56,529 nucleotides of DNA from Anabaena minutissima FACHB-250 (GTDB lineage: Bacteria; Cyanobacteriota; Cyanobacteriia; Cyanobacteriales; Nostocaceae). The position numbers and the translations under genes were made by a program. The notes under the pieces were generated by a model, which was not told the DNA's origin, searched no databases, and was given only the letters and a program-made list of their open reading frames with translations. This document shows, piece after piece, positions 24,959 through 33,829 of the stretch (position 1 is its first letter; the number at the start of each line of letters is the position of its first letter). The stretch is taken from NCBI RefSeq assembly GCF_014697125.1, contig NZ_JACJRG010000037.1:1-56529 (forward strand), read 5' to 3'.

Positions 24959-26341
24959 ATGACAGCAACTCAAAACTTACCCGACGGGCCAAGAGTCCAT
25001 TATTTACGCCGGCTGTTCAAGTTCATTACTCAGCCAGTGGAGTATGTGGAAGATTTTGCCAAGGTTTATGGTGATAACTTCACAGTCTGGAGACGCAATA
25101 AGGATAACCAAATTGTCTATTTCAGCCATCCCCAAGCATTAGAGCAGATTTTTACGGCTGATGCTAAATGTTTCGAGACTGGAGGGGGGAACGGCATTTT
25201 AAGGTTTTTATTGGGGGATAATTCTGTCATTTTACTGGAAGGCGATCGCCACCAGCGTCAACGGCAATTATTAACACCGCCTTTTCATGGTGAGAGGATG
25301 CGGGCTTACGGACAAGCGATTCAGGAGATAACTCAACAAGTAACCAACGATTGGGAGATTGGGAAACCCTTTAATATCCGCGCCTCCATGCAAGAAATCA
25401 CCATGCGTGTCATCTTGCGGGTGGTGTTTGGCGTAGATGAAGGGGCAATGTTCCAACAATTGCGGGAATCCCTGACTGCCGTATTAGACTTGATTGGTTC
25501 TCCTTTAATGTCTACTGTGTTCTTTTTTGATTTCATGCAAAAAGATTTAGGTGCATGGAGTCCTTGGGGGCGAGTAGTGCGCCTGATTCAAAAAATCGAC
25601 CAATTAATTTATGCTTTGATTGCGGAACGGCGGGCTGAGTCTGGGGCAAATCGCCAAGATATTCTCAGTTTATTAATCTCGGCTCGTTATGACGACGGAC
25701 AGCCGATGTCAGATGTAGAATTACGTGATGAATTAATGACAATGTTGGTTGCAGGACATGAAACAACTGCTTCGGCATTGACTTGGGCTTTTTACTGGCT
25801 TGACCAATTGCCAGAAGTCCGGGAGAAGTTATTAGAGGAAATAAATACCCTCGGTTTTAACCCAGAACCGAGTAATATTGCTAGATTGCCGTATTTGACA
25901 GCCGTTTGTCAAGAAACCCTGCGGATATATCCCATTGTCCTGGCTGGATTTTTGCGGATTGTCAAATCACCAATTGAAGTTATGGGTTATCAACTACCCA
26001 AAGGAACATTAGTCGTTCCCAGTATTTATTTAGCACACCACCGCGAAATAGTTTACCCACAGCCTAAACAATTTCAACCGGAACGCTTTTTAGAAAAGCA
26101 ATTTTCCCCTTATGAATATTTGCCCTTTGGTGGTGGGAATCGTCGCTGTATAGGTTTAGCATTTGCCCAGTATGAAATGAAAATTGCCTTGGCGACGATT
26201 TTATCGCAGTATCAAGTTTCTCTAGTGAATAAACGTCCCGTGCGTCCTATACGTCGTGGTTTAACTTTAGCAGCACCAGCCGGAATGCGAATGATAGCAA
26301 CACCACAGGTTAGGCAGGCAAATACACCTGTAGGAGTTTAA
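24959..26341 (+). CDS. Cytochrome P450, CYP110-like
   Basis: The 460-residue monooxygenase has all P450 landmarks: I-helix AGHETTASALTWA, the ExxR motif ETLRIYP, and the heme loop FGGGNRRCIG with the axial Cys397. The opening (LPDGPRVHYLRRLFKFITQP) and the stretch ILLEGDRHQRQRQLLTPPFH are characteristic of cyanobacterial CYP110 enzymes. Members known from Nostoc/Anabaena hydroxylate fatty acids and accept terpenes. No ferredoxin or terpene synthase gene lies next to it. It is soluble or peripherally attached, without an N-terminal membrane anchor. A hairpin (ATGGTGGG/CCCACCAT) lies ~26 nt after the stop. Confidence 0.93.
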   Translation: MTATQNLPDGPRVHYLRRLFKFITQPVEYVEDFAKVYGDNFTVWRRNKDNQIVYFSHPQALEQIFTADAKCFETGGGNGILRFLLGDNSVILLEGDRHQRQRQLLTPPFHGERMRAYGQAIQEITQQVTNDWEIGKPFNIRASMQEITMRVILRVVFGVDEGAMFQQLRESLTAVLDLIGSPLMSTVFFFDFMQKDLGAWSPWGRVVRLIQKIDQLIYALIAERRAESGANRQDILSLLISARYDDGQPMSDVELRDELMTMLVAGHETTASALTWAFYWLDQLPEVREKLLEEINTLGFNPEPSNIARLPYLTAVCQETLRIYPIVLAGFLRIVKSPIEVMGYQLPKGTLVVPSIYLAHHREIVYPQPKQFQPERFLEKQFSPYEYLPFGGGNRRCIGLAFAQYEMKIALATILSQYQVSLVNKRPVRPIRRGLTLAAPAGMRMIATPQVRQANTPVGV

Positions 26342-26576
26342 ATCAGTTATCACTTTATCAAAGCATATGGTGGGTTTAAATCCCCACCATCAACACCGAT
26401 ATCTCTGTTGGGGTTCACTGCGCTTAACCTAACTTGCATCTGCAAAATCGTTTTATTTGTTAACCTGTTCTGGTTTTATTGTAAAATTACTTAATTAAGA
26501 TTTGTAAAGTAACCCAAAACGATCAATGTCTTCAACCCTGCCTGTAAATTTCATCGCAATTCTGAAGGACAGATCC

Positions 26577-27050
26577 ATGAAAAGAATCATTTTGTATCCT
26601 ATCGTGACTGTTTTATTAGTAGGCGTGGGACATATGGCAATGGCTCAAATTGCCAGACATAGGTTAAATCAAGAGCTAGCTACGCCTCAAATATTAGCTG
26701 CACTAGAGAAAAATAATGTTGTCCAGGTTGCTCAGACTACCAGAGAAATTGATGAAAAAACAGCCCTTAGCTTAGTCTGGAAACTCCCCCTAGTACAACG
26801 TAAAGCCAAAGAAATTGAACAGCTTTCTAGAAGAACAATTAAAGTAGCTGCGATCGTAGACAGTGTTCCTAGTCCCACCCAGCCTTACTACACAATCCGC
26901 GTTTTTGAAGATGATCCAAACAACCACAATTACACAGTTTATTGGTTTCGTGTATTTAGTTCCAGTGGTGTAATTGAGGCTTTGGATATCATAGAAAATA
27001 AATACGTTTCTTTGGATGAGTGGAGAGGGCAAATTAGGAGTAGACGCTAA
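26577..27050 (+). CDS. Small exported protein of unknown function
   Basis: From ATG 26577 (AAGGAC 9 nt upstream) the protein has 157 residues with a clear signal peptide, MKRIILYPIVTVLLVGVGHM-AMA. An in-frame ATG at 26526 would put 17 polar residues ahead of the signal and is less likely. The mature part is mixed alpha/beta with a central RTIKVAAIVDSVPSPTQPYY and an aromatic YTVYWFRVF. It is followed 45 bp downstream by a small membrane protein gene. No known domain recognised. Confidence 0.75.
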   Translation: MKRIILYPIVTVLLVGVGHMAMAQIARHRLNQELATPQILAALEKNNVVQVAQTTREIDEKTALSLVWKLPLVQRKAKEIEQLSRRTIKVAAIVDSVPSPTQPYYTIRVFEDDPNNHNYTVYWFRVFSSSGVIEALDIIENKYVSLDEWRGQIRSRR

Positions 27051-27095
27051 CAAGTACAAGTATAAAAAAGATTAATTACAGAAAAACAAAATCTC

Positions 27096-27335
27096 ATGTC
27101 TGAGCAACAGCCTCTAAGTCCCTGGAAATATAAGCCTTGGTGGTGTCAACCTTGGTCAATCTTACTCACTGGCATCACTATTATTAGTGGTAGCTGGTTA
27201 CTTTTTAAAATTATTTGGCTGACAATTATTATTTCTATACCTGTGTTGGTATGGATGGGCTTTTTTCTGTTGATATGGCCACCATTAATGATGCGTAGTG
27301 GTGTTTTAGAAACTTATCAGCAAGATAAGATATAG
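27096..27335 (+). CDS. Small two-helix membrane protein (cyanobacterial DUF6737-like)
   Basis: 79 residues. The Trp-rich start PWKYKPWWCQPWSILLTGIT leads into two membrane helices separated by a short loop. The 'YKPWWCQPWSI' opening is a conserved cyanobacterial pattern; I associate it with DUF6737, from memory and without a search. It follows the exported-protein gene by 45 bp and may share its mRNA. Confidence 0.72.
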   Translation: MSEQQPLSPWKYKPWWCQPWSILLTGITIISGSWLLFKIIWLTIIISIPVLVWMGFFLLIWPPLMMRSGVLETYQQDKI

Positions 27336-27572
27336 CACTCATGCCTGGTTTGATTTTTCCTTACGCGTAGAATTATTAGCGAAGTGAATAATCTTTATTT
27401 GCTAAAAATTACTTGCAGAACGCAGAAGAATATTCAGAGTCAGAAGGGAACAATTCAAAATTCTATTAACGTCACAATTATGGCACTATTTTTTAACACA
27501 TTGATTCATAGATAACTGCTAACGCCCAATAAAATTGCAAAATGAACCCATGCCAAAATCAGGTGTGTTTGT

Positions 27573-28160
27573 ATGGATTTAACGCCAGTATTTAGGAAAG
27601 CTAGAGTTAACTCTGCATTCAAGCAACTCATGTCTGTACATTGGATAATGGCCGCCTGTTATCTAGTTTTATTTACCACTGGTTCAGCTATGGCGCGTCT
27701 ATCCCGTGAAACTCCCCTAAGATCAGAATTATATGATTTTCACAAATCAATGGGAGCGTTGGTAGTAGCTTTGTTGACTTGGCGGATTTTAGTTTTGCTG
27801 CGGGTATGGTGGCGAAAATACACTAAGAATTTGCCAAAGTTTACGCCTGAATGGACACGGAAATTTGCACTGCACACTTTGCTTTATCTATTGATGTTTG
27901 CAGTTCCAGTCAGTGGGTTCTTTTTTTCTAATTCTTATCGAAGTAATAACGTCCCCTTTTTTGGGTTGACGTTACCCGATATTTTTCCACAAAACTCTAG
28001 TTTAGTAGACTTAGGTAGGAACATTCATTTTTGGATAGCCTATACATTTTTGGCTTTGATTATTCTACATACCCTACAACAATGGAAAGTTGTAAAAGCA
28101 AACTGGCGGAGATTTCAAGGCTTTTTTATGAAGAAAAAGTTAAAGACAATAGGTGAGTAG
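27573..28160 (+). CDS. Cytochrome b561-type membrane protein
   Basis: 195 residues with four membrane helices. Candidate heme-ligand His residues lie in MSVHWIMAACYLVLF, ELYDFHKSMGALV, FALHTLLYLLMF and NIHFWIAYTFLALIILH. This arrangement matches bacterial cytochrome b561 / Ni-Fe hydrogenase b-type subunits, which pass electrons across or within the membrane. The start ATG 27573 gives MDLTPVFRKARVNSAFKQLM. The gene stands alone; the next gene is a membrane-bound thioredoxin on the opposite strand, and a joint role in thylakoid redox assembly would be speculation. Confidence 0.88.
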   Translation: MDLTPVFRKARVNSAFKQLMSVHWIMAACYLVLFTTGSAMARLSRETPLRSELYDFHKSMGALVVALLTWRILVLLRVWWRKYTKNLPKFTPEWTRKFALHTLLYLLMFAVPVSGFFFSNSYRSNNVPFFGLTLPDIFPQNSSLVDLGRNIHFWIAYTFLALIILHTLQQWKVVKANWRRFQGFFMKKKLKTIGE

Positions 28161-28188
28161 GGACTGGGGACTGGGGACTGGGGAAATT
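28161..28188. repeat. Heptamer repeat GGGACTG
   Basis: Three to four GGGACTG-type units lie directly after the cytochrome b561 stop; STRR type. Confidence 0.85.
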
Positions 28189-28219
28189 CTCTACCTTGTC
28201 CCCTTTGTCTCCTGCACTC

Positions 28220-28795
28220 CTAATTAACTACCTGAATCCCATGACTGCGCGGATCATCTTGGCTAGTGGTTGTAACTGGTGCTGAGAATTGGGATACTTT
28301 ACCGCTAGCTTGAGCATAGGGTAAGGAAGAACCTGTCACCAAAGCTTCCAGGTTGCTGGCCATAACTGTTTGTGGTTGATCACCGATCGCCTGAGCTACA
28401 CTTTCTCCAGTATTATTTAGAAATACAAAGTGGGGAATACCATCTACGCGGTATTTCAGCATCTCTGGCAACCACTTAGTATTATCTACGTTCAGCATAA
28501 CAAAATTCACCTTGTCAGTATACCTCTGTTCTAGTTCAGCGATCGCAGGGGCCATTTTTTGACAGACAGTACACCAATTAGCGTAAAACTCTACAATAGA
28601 AGGCTTACCGTTAGTGGTAGCAACTTCTAGGGGTATAGATGCTGACTCTAAGTTGGCTAAAGAAGCAGAATTTGTCTCAGTTCGTAATCCCAAGAATAAA
28701 GCAACGCTGAGAGCGATCGCTACTATAGCAATCAAAAAGTTTCTCAATCTCGTCCCAGCAGTAGTTTCCGGCTTTGCAGATGAATTACTTGTCAT
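28220..28795 (-). CDS. txlA: Membrane-anchored thioredoxin, TxlA/HCF164-like
   Basis: 191 residues: a short cytoplasmic tail, one membrane anchor (LRNFLIAIVAIALSVALFLG), and a thioredoxin domain with the redox pair in FYANWCTVCQKMAP. The 'cis-Pro' segment is GIPHFVFL. HCF164 in plants and TxlA in cyanobacteria have this layout and donate reducing power in the thylakoid lumen for cytochrome b6f assembly. The inter-cysteine dipeptide Thr-Val differs slightly from the Glu-Val common in HCF164. Start ATG 28795 has no strong Shine-Dalgarno. The C-terminal ~50 residues are low in structure. Confidence 0.87.
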   Translation of the reverse strand: MTSNSSAKPETTAGTRLRNFLIAIVAIALSVALFLGLRTETNSASLANLESASIPLEVATTNGKPSIVEFYANWCTVCQKMAPAIAELEQRYTDKVNFVMLNVDNTKWLPEMLKYRVDGIPHFVFLNNTGESVAQAIGDQPQTVMASNLEALVTGSSLPYAQASGKVSQFSAPVTTTSQDDPRSHGIQVVN

Positions 28796-28889
28796 AAAAA
28801 TTTATTAAAACTTATTAACTAATTTCTCTTTTAGTTTAACTGAGTAAAGCAGGCCGGGTGTAGGGGAGCAAAGATGAGGAAATGCCAAC

Positions 28890-28976
28890 TCAGCACCGGC
28901 TAAACGCCGCGCTACCGCTAACATCACTCATTACTCATTACTCAGCACTCAGCACTCAGCACTCATTACTCACCAC
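28890..28976. repeat. Interspersed GC-rich repeat plus TCATTAC/AGCACTC heptamers
   Basis: CACCGGCTAAACGCCGCGCT followed by ACCGCTAACA, then heptamers. The module is the same as inside the amidohydrolase gene. It ends ~30 bp before the ferredoxin gene. Confidence 0.9.
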
Positions 28977-29006
28977 TATCATTAATAAAAATCCTCTGCT
29001 AAATCT

Positions 29007-29411
29007 GTGAAAAAAAGAGTTACCCTCACCTTCCCTAAACGTGCAATACAAATGCCTGTGACTTATGTACTGGCGAAAGAGTTTAATGTTGCTGCCAATA
29101 TTATCCGCGCCCAAGTTGCGCCCAATCAAATTGGTAAACTAGTCGTAGAACTATCAGGAGATATTGATCAATTAGATGCAGCTATAGAGTGGATGCGATC
29201 GCGACATATCAATGTTTCTTCTACCTTGGGGGAAATAGCTGTTGATGAGGATGCGTGTGTTCACTGTGGCTTGTGTACTGGGGTTTGTCCCACAGAAGCC
29301 TTGAGTCTGCATCCAGAAACTTATAAACTGACGTTTACGCGATCGCGTTGTATTGTCTGTGAGCAGTGTATTCCCACGTGTCCAGTTCAGGCTATCTCAA
29401 CCAATCTCTAA
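29007..29411 (+). CDS. NIL-domain 2[4Fe-4S] ferredoxin
   Basis: 134 residues. The N-terminal ~75 residues form a NIL domain (ferredoxin-like fold otherwise found on MetN-type ABC ATPases), with KRVTLTFPKRAIQMPVTYVL as the usual opening. The C-terminal half has two complete 4Fe-4S motifs: CVHCGLCTGVCP and CIVCEQCIPTCP. The fusion is widespread in cyanobacteria and methanogens, and has been linked to sulfur or methionine metabolism by context. The start is a GTG at 29007. The gene ends overlapping by 4 bp, tail to tail, with the DUF3616 gene. Confidence 0.93.
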   Translation: MKKRVTLTFPKRAIQMPVTYVLAKEFNVAANIIRAQVAPNQIGKLVVELSGDIDQLDAAIEWMRSRHINVSSTLGEIAVDEDACVHCGLCTGVCPTEALSLHPETYKLTFTRSRCIVCEQCIPTCPVQAISTNL

Positions 29412-30475
29412 CCAAGTCTGAATACGTCTGCTAGAACACTACTCTCATCTACTAGTCTATCTGGGGCTGGAGAATCATAAACTACTAGCAGGGAAGACAC
29501 ACCAGCGATATCTGAAAATATGGTAATACCTTCCGCACGATTATTGCGATCGCCATGCGGAATTTCTTGGACAAAATCTGGATTATGCAGAGTATTTTCT
29601 GGTAAATTCACACCATTTTTCAACCGATAAACTTGTACAACTCCATCTAAATCCATAGTCGGCCCAGCTAAAATTAACAAGTCTTCGCCATCCCAACATA
29701 AATCTCTAATTCCCAAACCATTCAACCAAATAAAATGCTTTTTGTATTCTTTTTTATCTGCACCAATTTTGCGTAATTTTAATAAGCCAGACTGAGAAAT
29801 TTCTAACTCAATTTCCAAAATTATCGCCCAACCCCTCAATACAGGGCCACGCAATCCTAAAAAAATCCTGTTTTTATTGACAGCTAAACCTTCGATATCA
29901 AAACCATTATCTTTTCCCGGAATAGCCGCTTTCACAAAAAAACCTAAATGCGGATCATCAGCTAAAGCCACCATCAATACATTACTGTATTTAGTTAACT
30001 CTAATTTAGCCGCCTTTAACTGCACATTAGGATTTTCTGGATGTTGACAAGACTTGAGTAATTGTCCATCTACTAAAGGGATTCTTCCTAACATATAGCG
30101 GTTGAGTTCAGATTCGATCTTCGCTAACCTAGAAATATTTTTCTTATCAGTATTATCGGGTTTAGTATTTTTACGTTTATAGCTGTGTGAACCTACAAAC
30201 CATAAATAATAATCATCACAGGCTAAACCTTCAATATCAATTTCTTCATCTTCCGGTGCAGGTAAAGACATAAACTCTGCTACGCGAAATTGTTGATGTT
30301 CGGCAAATTTATCCTGATCAACTAAAGATAATCGCTCAATTGTTGATGTTTCATCTGAACCGAACCATAAATACTTGTCTTGAGTTAATCTGACTGCGGA
30401 CAAATCTTTTCTATGTTCTCCAAAATTTTCTCTAAATGTTAATAAAACTTGATTAAGGAAATGTGAATTAGTCAT
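29408..30475 (-). CDS. DUF3616 protein
   Basis: 355 residues without signal peptide. Repeated segments of the type DIEGLACDDYYLWFVGSHSY, FDIEGLAVNKNRIFLGLRGP and IRDLCWDGEDLLILAGP suggest a beta-propeller. The 'DiEGla' motif is the signature of DUF3616. Function is not known; related proteins include predicted extracellular or sugar-binding propellers. Start ATG 30475 opens MTNSHFLNQVLLTFRENFGE. It is convergent with the ferredoxin gene. Confidence 0.82.
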   Translation of the reverse strand: MTNSHFLNQVLLTFRENFGEHRKDLSAVRLTQDKYLWFGSDETSTIERLSLVDQDKFAEHQQFRVAEFMSLPAPEDEEIDIEGLACDDYYLWFVGSHSYKRKNTKPDNTDKKNISRLAKIESELNRYMLGRIPLVDGQLLKSCQHPENPNVQLKAAKLELTKYSNVLMVALADDPHLGFFVKAAIPGKDNGFDIEGLAVNKNRIFLGLRGPVLRGWAIILEIELEISQSGLLKLRKIGADKKEYKKHFIWLNGLGIRDLCWDGEDLLILAGPTMDLDGVVQVYRLKNGVNLPENTLHNPDFVQEIPHGDRNNRAEGITIFSDIAGVSSLLVVYDSPAPDRLVDESSVLADVFRLG

Positions 30476-30540
30476 TTTATCGAATCCCTTAAATCACAAA
30501 TATCATTATTAAGTAGAACGGCGTAAATAATTAAAGGTTT

Positions 30541-30586
30541 GTAGTAAGGACTTTAGTCCTTATTGTAGGACTAAAGTTCTTACTAC
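30541..30586. repeat. Near-perfect 20-bp-arm hairpin repeat
   Basis: The left arm GTAGTAAGGACTTTAGTCCT (30541-30560) and the right arm (30567-30586) pair with one mismatch around a 6-nt loop. It belongs to the same family as 17970-18028. It may fold in RNA downstream or upstream of genes, but there is no T tract, so it is not a standard terminator. Confidence 0.88.
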
Positions 30587-30649
30587 GAACTCGATCACAA
30601 TAACTTTATATTACTTAACATAGTTAGGTTTATTCACACCGACTTACTT

Positions 30650-30895
30650 ACTATTCTCAGATTCCCCGTAGTGGACTGACAAGCTAAAGTAGTGCATTAG
30701 TAAAATTTCATCAGAATTTAATAACGCTGGTGTAGTCATACTTACAGTTAATACTACCAACGCTACACCTAAACTTGCACCAGAACTAATTCATAACACA
30801 AAAGGCATCGCCAAGGGATTTTTAAAGAGAGTTTGCATTTGCAACCCACTTACACCCAAAGCAGCACCTGGTATGACAAGCTCAAGGATTAATGC
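30650..30895 (-). pseudogene. Relic of a FecCD-type iron-siderophore ABC permease
   Basis: Reading the minus strand from ~30895 gives LVIPGAALGVSGLQMQTLFK, NPLAMPFVL, then a TGA, then ISSGASLGVALVVL, and loss of similarity after ~30720. This is the conserved FecD/BtuC core 'lvGaaLavsGallQ...NPLA.P.vLGiSsGAslG'; the Gly of 'LGIS' has become TGA, consistent with one GGA-to-TGA change. No start and only about 80 codons remain. It borders an intact siderophore region on the opposite strand, so it is probably the remains of that system's permease. Confidence 0.85.
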
Positions 30896-31002
30896 TATAA
30901 ATTCCTTATTGCAAATATACTCATGATTGTTGTAAATTAACCATTAATACTTTTTCTAGTTAAGAATACTTCGCAATTTATTCACAAAATTGCCGTTAAA
31001 GC

Positions 31003-32028
31003 ATGACAAATATCCTGACGGAAGAGCAAATCAATCAAATTGAACAGGAAACTTTAGAAAATCTAGAGGTAACCTATAATACTAAAGGATTTGACCAAAT
31101 TCAGAGATTCCGCCACAGCTTATGTGATACTTATTCCCAAGTAGTTGAATTCCGCCCAGGATTAATTCTAGAAATTTTTGATGATTATTACTACCAGCAA
31201 GTCAATAGTATAGTTGATCACTCTGGTGCTTACATACTAACAGCTAAATTTTATTTATCGGGTAATCATAATGTAATTTGTCCAGGGATTCCAGGGGTTA
31301 GAGAAAATTATCAAGAAACAGTAGGAAATAATTACCTATTCTACTTACCAGATATTGAAGAAGTAGAACAATATTTTGCAGGCGATCGCATCTATTTAAT
31401 TAAAATTTGTATAGACCTAGACTTCTTTAAATCCTTCATCGATGGACTAGAGCATCTACCAAAACAGTTACAGCCTTTTTTAGAAAGTGACTTTCCATCG
31501 CTATTTCACCGCCAAGTCGGTAAGATTAGCCTACCCATGCAGACAGCATTACAGCAAATGCTCAATGTACCCTATCAAGGGATAATACAAAAAATGTATC
31601 TGGAAGGCAAGGTATTAGAATTGCTAGCTTTGCAGTTTGCTCAGCTGATAGAGAGTGAGGGAGATAAACAACCCTTAATTAATCTCAAAGCTGATGATGT
31701 TGAGAAAATTTATCATGCCAGGAATATTTTAACCAACAACTACGATCATCCACCCTCATTAATTGACCTAGCAAGAAAAGTTGGTATTAATGACAACAAA
31801 CTCAAGTACGGTTTTCGTGAAGTATTTGGTACTACAGTATTTGGATATTTGCGTGACTATCGCCTAGAAATAGCGCGAAAGTTGCTACAGGAACAAAAGC
31901 AGAACGTGAGAACTGTAGTCAATACAGTTGGTTATGCCAATCAAAGCCACTTCGCCGCCGCCTTTAAACGCAAGTTTGGTATCACTCCCCAAGATTGTCG
32001 GTTAGGTCGATCTTTAGAGAAGTGTTAA
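31003..32028 (+). CDS. AraC-family regulator, PchR-like
   Basis: 341 residues. The N-terminal ~230 residues form the ligand-sensing part, and the last ~95 carry two HTH motifs (LIDLARKVGINDNKLKYGFR and VRTVVNTVGYANQSHFAAAF, followed by KRKFGITPQDCR). The 'FGTTVFGYLRDYRLE' linker is typical of PchR-type siderophore regulators, which activate receptor genes when the cognate ferric siderophore is present. It lies at the head of a run of siderophore genes on the same strand, and is the obvious regulator candidate for them. Start ATG 31003 (MTNILTEEQINQIEQE). Confidence 0.92.
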   Translation: MTNILTEEQINQIEQETLENLEVTYNTKGFDQIQRFRHSLCDTYSQVVEFRPGLILEIFDDYYYQQVNSIVDHSGAYILTAKFYLSGNHNVICPGIPGVRENYQETVGNNYLFYLPDIEEVEQYFAGDRIYLIKICIDLDFFKSFIDGLEHLPKQLQPFLESDFPSLFHRQVGKISLPMQTALQQMLNVPYQGIIQKMYLEGKVLELLALQFAQLIESEGDKQPLINLKADDVEKIYHARNILTNNYDHPPSLIDLARKVGINDNKLKYGFREVFGTTVFGYLRDYRLEIARKLLQEQKQNVRTVVNTVGYANQSHFAAAFKRKFGITPQDCRLGRSLEKC

Positions 32029-32080
32029 ATGAGACAAAAAGTAATAATATCATTTAAACTACTGTATAAAGTTCAGCAAA

Positions 32081-32881
32081 ATGATCAAGTCTACCTATTA
32101 CGACAACATTGCTCACCTTTACGACCAAACCCGTTGGCTCACAGAATCCGTCGCTGAAGAAGTTGCCGATTTTATTCTTGAATTAGTAGATGCAACAGAT
32201 GAGACATCTTTTTTAGAACCTGGTATTGGTACGGGCTTAAATGTTCTTCCTTTCGTCAGACGCGGTTATGCTGTAACTGGAATTGATGTTTCTCAAGCAA
32301 TGCTTGACCAATTAAGACAAAAACTGCACAAAATTCCTCAAAATCTGAACTTGATTCATGCAGATGCTTCACAACTACCTTTTACAAATAAGAGTTTTGA
32401 TGTTGTGTTAACCGTTCACATGGTTCACGGCATCTCCAATAAAAAAATGTTTTTAGATGAGATTCATCGCGTCTTGAAACCACAAGGTTTCTATCTCAAT
32501 GCTCAATGGATTACCCCACCTGCTCGCATGGAATTTGAGCGTTATTTAAGAGCTATTATAGCTAAATACGAAGTAAAAGAAGTACCGAAGCGTGTCAATA
32601 AAGTAATTGAAGAAATCAACCTAGAAGACTATTTTCACAGCAAAGGTTATCAGTCAAAGTATGTGATTGCCAAAGAGTGGACGGTAAGCAACACTGTTGA
32701 AGAACTCCTCAGTTTTTTCAAATCACGGGCATACGGTTTATGTTGGCTGGTGTCGGATGAAATATTTCATCATGTAATGAGCGAGTTTGAAGAGTTTTGT
32801 GTTGAACATTACGGTTCGTTGACAACAGAGTTATCATCTGAAGCTAAGTTTGAGATATGGGCGTATACGGGTGCAGAATGA
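32081..32881 (+). CDS. Class I SAM-dependent methyltransferase
   Basis: 266 residues with the Rossmann-type motifs: motif I FLEPGIGTGLNVLPFVRRGY, acidic residue at the end of strand 2 (VTGIDVSQAMLDQL), LIHADASQLPF as motif II, and SFDVVLTVHMVHGI as post-I. It resembles UbiE/methyltransferase_11 enzymes acting on small molecules. Position inside the iron region, 52 bp after the AraC gene, suggests a role in making or modifying a siderophore or metabolite, but the substrate cannot be read. The stop overlaps the ATG of a decayed ORF (ATGA). Confidence 0.88.
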   Translation: MIKSTYYDNIAHLYDQTRWLTESVAEEVADFILELVDATDETSFLEPGIGTGLNVLPFVRRGYAVTGIDVSQAMLDQLRQKLHKIPQNLNLIHADASQLPFTNKSFDVVLTVHMVHGISNKKMFLDEIHRVLKPQGFYLNAQWITPPARMEFERYLRAIIAKYEVKEVPKRVNKVIEEINLEDYFHSKGYQSKYVIAKEWTVSNTVEELLSFFKSRAYGLCWLVSDEIFHHVMSEFEEFCVEHYGSLTTELSSEAKFEIWAYTGAE

Positions 32882-33515
32882 GTAAAGTTTTACAGTTAGT
32901 TTCAAAGGCTATTCATGCAATAATTCATGATTTAGTCAATTCTTTAATTAAAGAGGAAAATGAAAATTCCCTAAGACCAAGGGGATGAGTTATGGTTGTA
33001 GACGTTGGTTTCACTTGCGTCCCGGAATTTCTCTTTTAGTAGATGATTATAAGTTGCAAGAAAACTTAGTTGTCGAAATTTGCCCAACTCAACCTTCTAC
33101 TTATTTAGAATTAGGTTTTAATCTTTTGGGTCATTATCCTAGTATGGATTTAAAAAGAGGACAAAATTTTATCACATTAGAACTAGATACTGGCGAAGCT
33201 TGTTGGAAGGAATGGAAAGCACAAGAAAGGGTTTTAAAATTAGATATTCATATTGAATATACTTTATTTAAAAGTTTGATATTTGCTCATTTAGATAAAT
33301 TGCCTACTAAGCTTCGAGACATCATCGCTTTGTTATATAAATATCTTGGCTGGGTTTTGCTGACAGCCATATTGCACAATTCCAGAGCATGGAAAGAAGA
33401 ACGAGTTTACTTTGTAGACTACACCCTCTGGGGTGACGTAATTGGCGCACCTATTGCTAATTCTCTGGTATTAGAACAACTGCCCTCACTTTTACTTTCA
33501 AAAAGCCTAACCTAG
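32878..33515 (+). pseudogene. Decayed AraC-type regulator N-terminal domain
   Basis: An ATG at 32878 overlaps the methyltransferase stop and runs 36 codons to a TGA (32986-32988). A second frame from 32985 continues with RRWFHLRPGISLLVDDYKLQ, ...ELGFNLLGHY and RVLKLDIHIEYTLFKSLI, matching the sensor half of PchR-like regulators (compare FRPGLILEIFDDYYYQQ in the intact gene at 31003). The DNA-binding half is absent; after TKLRDII the sequence changes to YKYLGWVLLTAILHNSRAW and beyond, which I do not recognise. So the gene is frameshifted and truncated. The 176-codon frame could still be translated. Confidence 0.6.
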
Positions 33516-33829
33516 TGGTAAAGACGACACAGGCGAAGATAAATGTATAAAATGTATTGCGATCGCCTCGCCATACCCATAGAGAACCGCAGAAAAGCTG
33601 GGGCGTAGCCCATCGCCGTTTAACCCACACTATCTTTGACTTACAACTTGTTGCGATATATTTGCTGCTTACTTGCGGGTTAATGTCAAAAATTAATCAC
33701 ACTCTCCCGCTATGGTCTAAAACTCTCCGTCTACTATATAGACTTACACCTCGTAAATTACATAAACTCTTTCCACAGACAGTTGCAAATTACTTGCAAT
33801 ATTGAGTTTGACTTTGTGGAGTGAGGGGT
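33516..33829. other. Spacer before the TonB receptor gene
   Basis: Contains a HIP1-like GCGATCGC and the repeat-like GGGCGTAGCCCATCGCCG near 33600. A frame of 82 codons (33557-33805) has no recognisable features and poor composition at its start. It probably holds the receptor promoter; the likely Fur site could not be identified with confidence. Confidence 0.45.

Noticed and set aside
30960..31002. Fur box upstream of the AraC gene
   Set aside because: The region is AT-rich with scattered ATT/AAT steps, but no 19-bp site close enough to the GATAATGATAATCATTATC consensus could be defended.
33557..33805. 82-codon ORF before the TonB receptor
   Set aside because: It starts inside HIP1/repeat-like sequence and has no recognisable domain, signal peptide or ribosome binding site.
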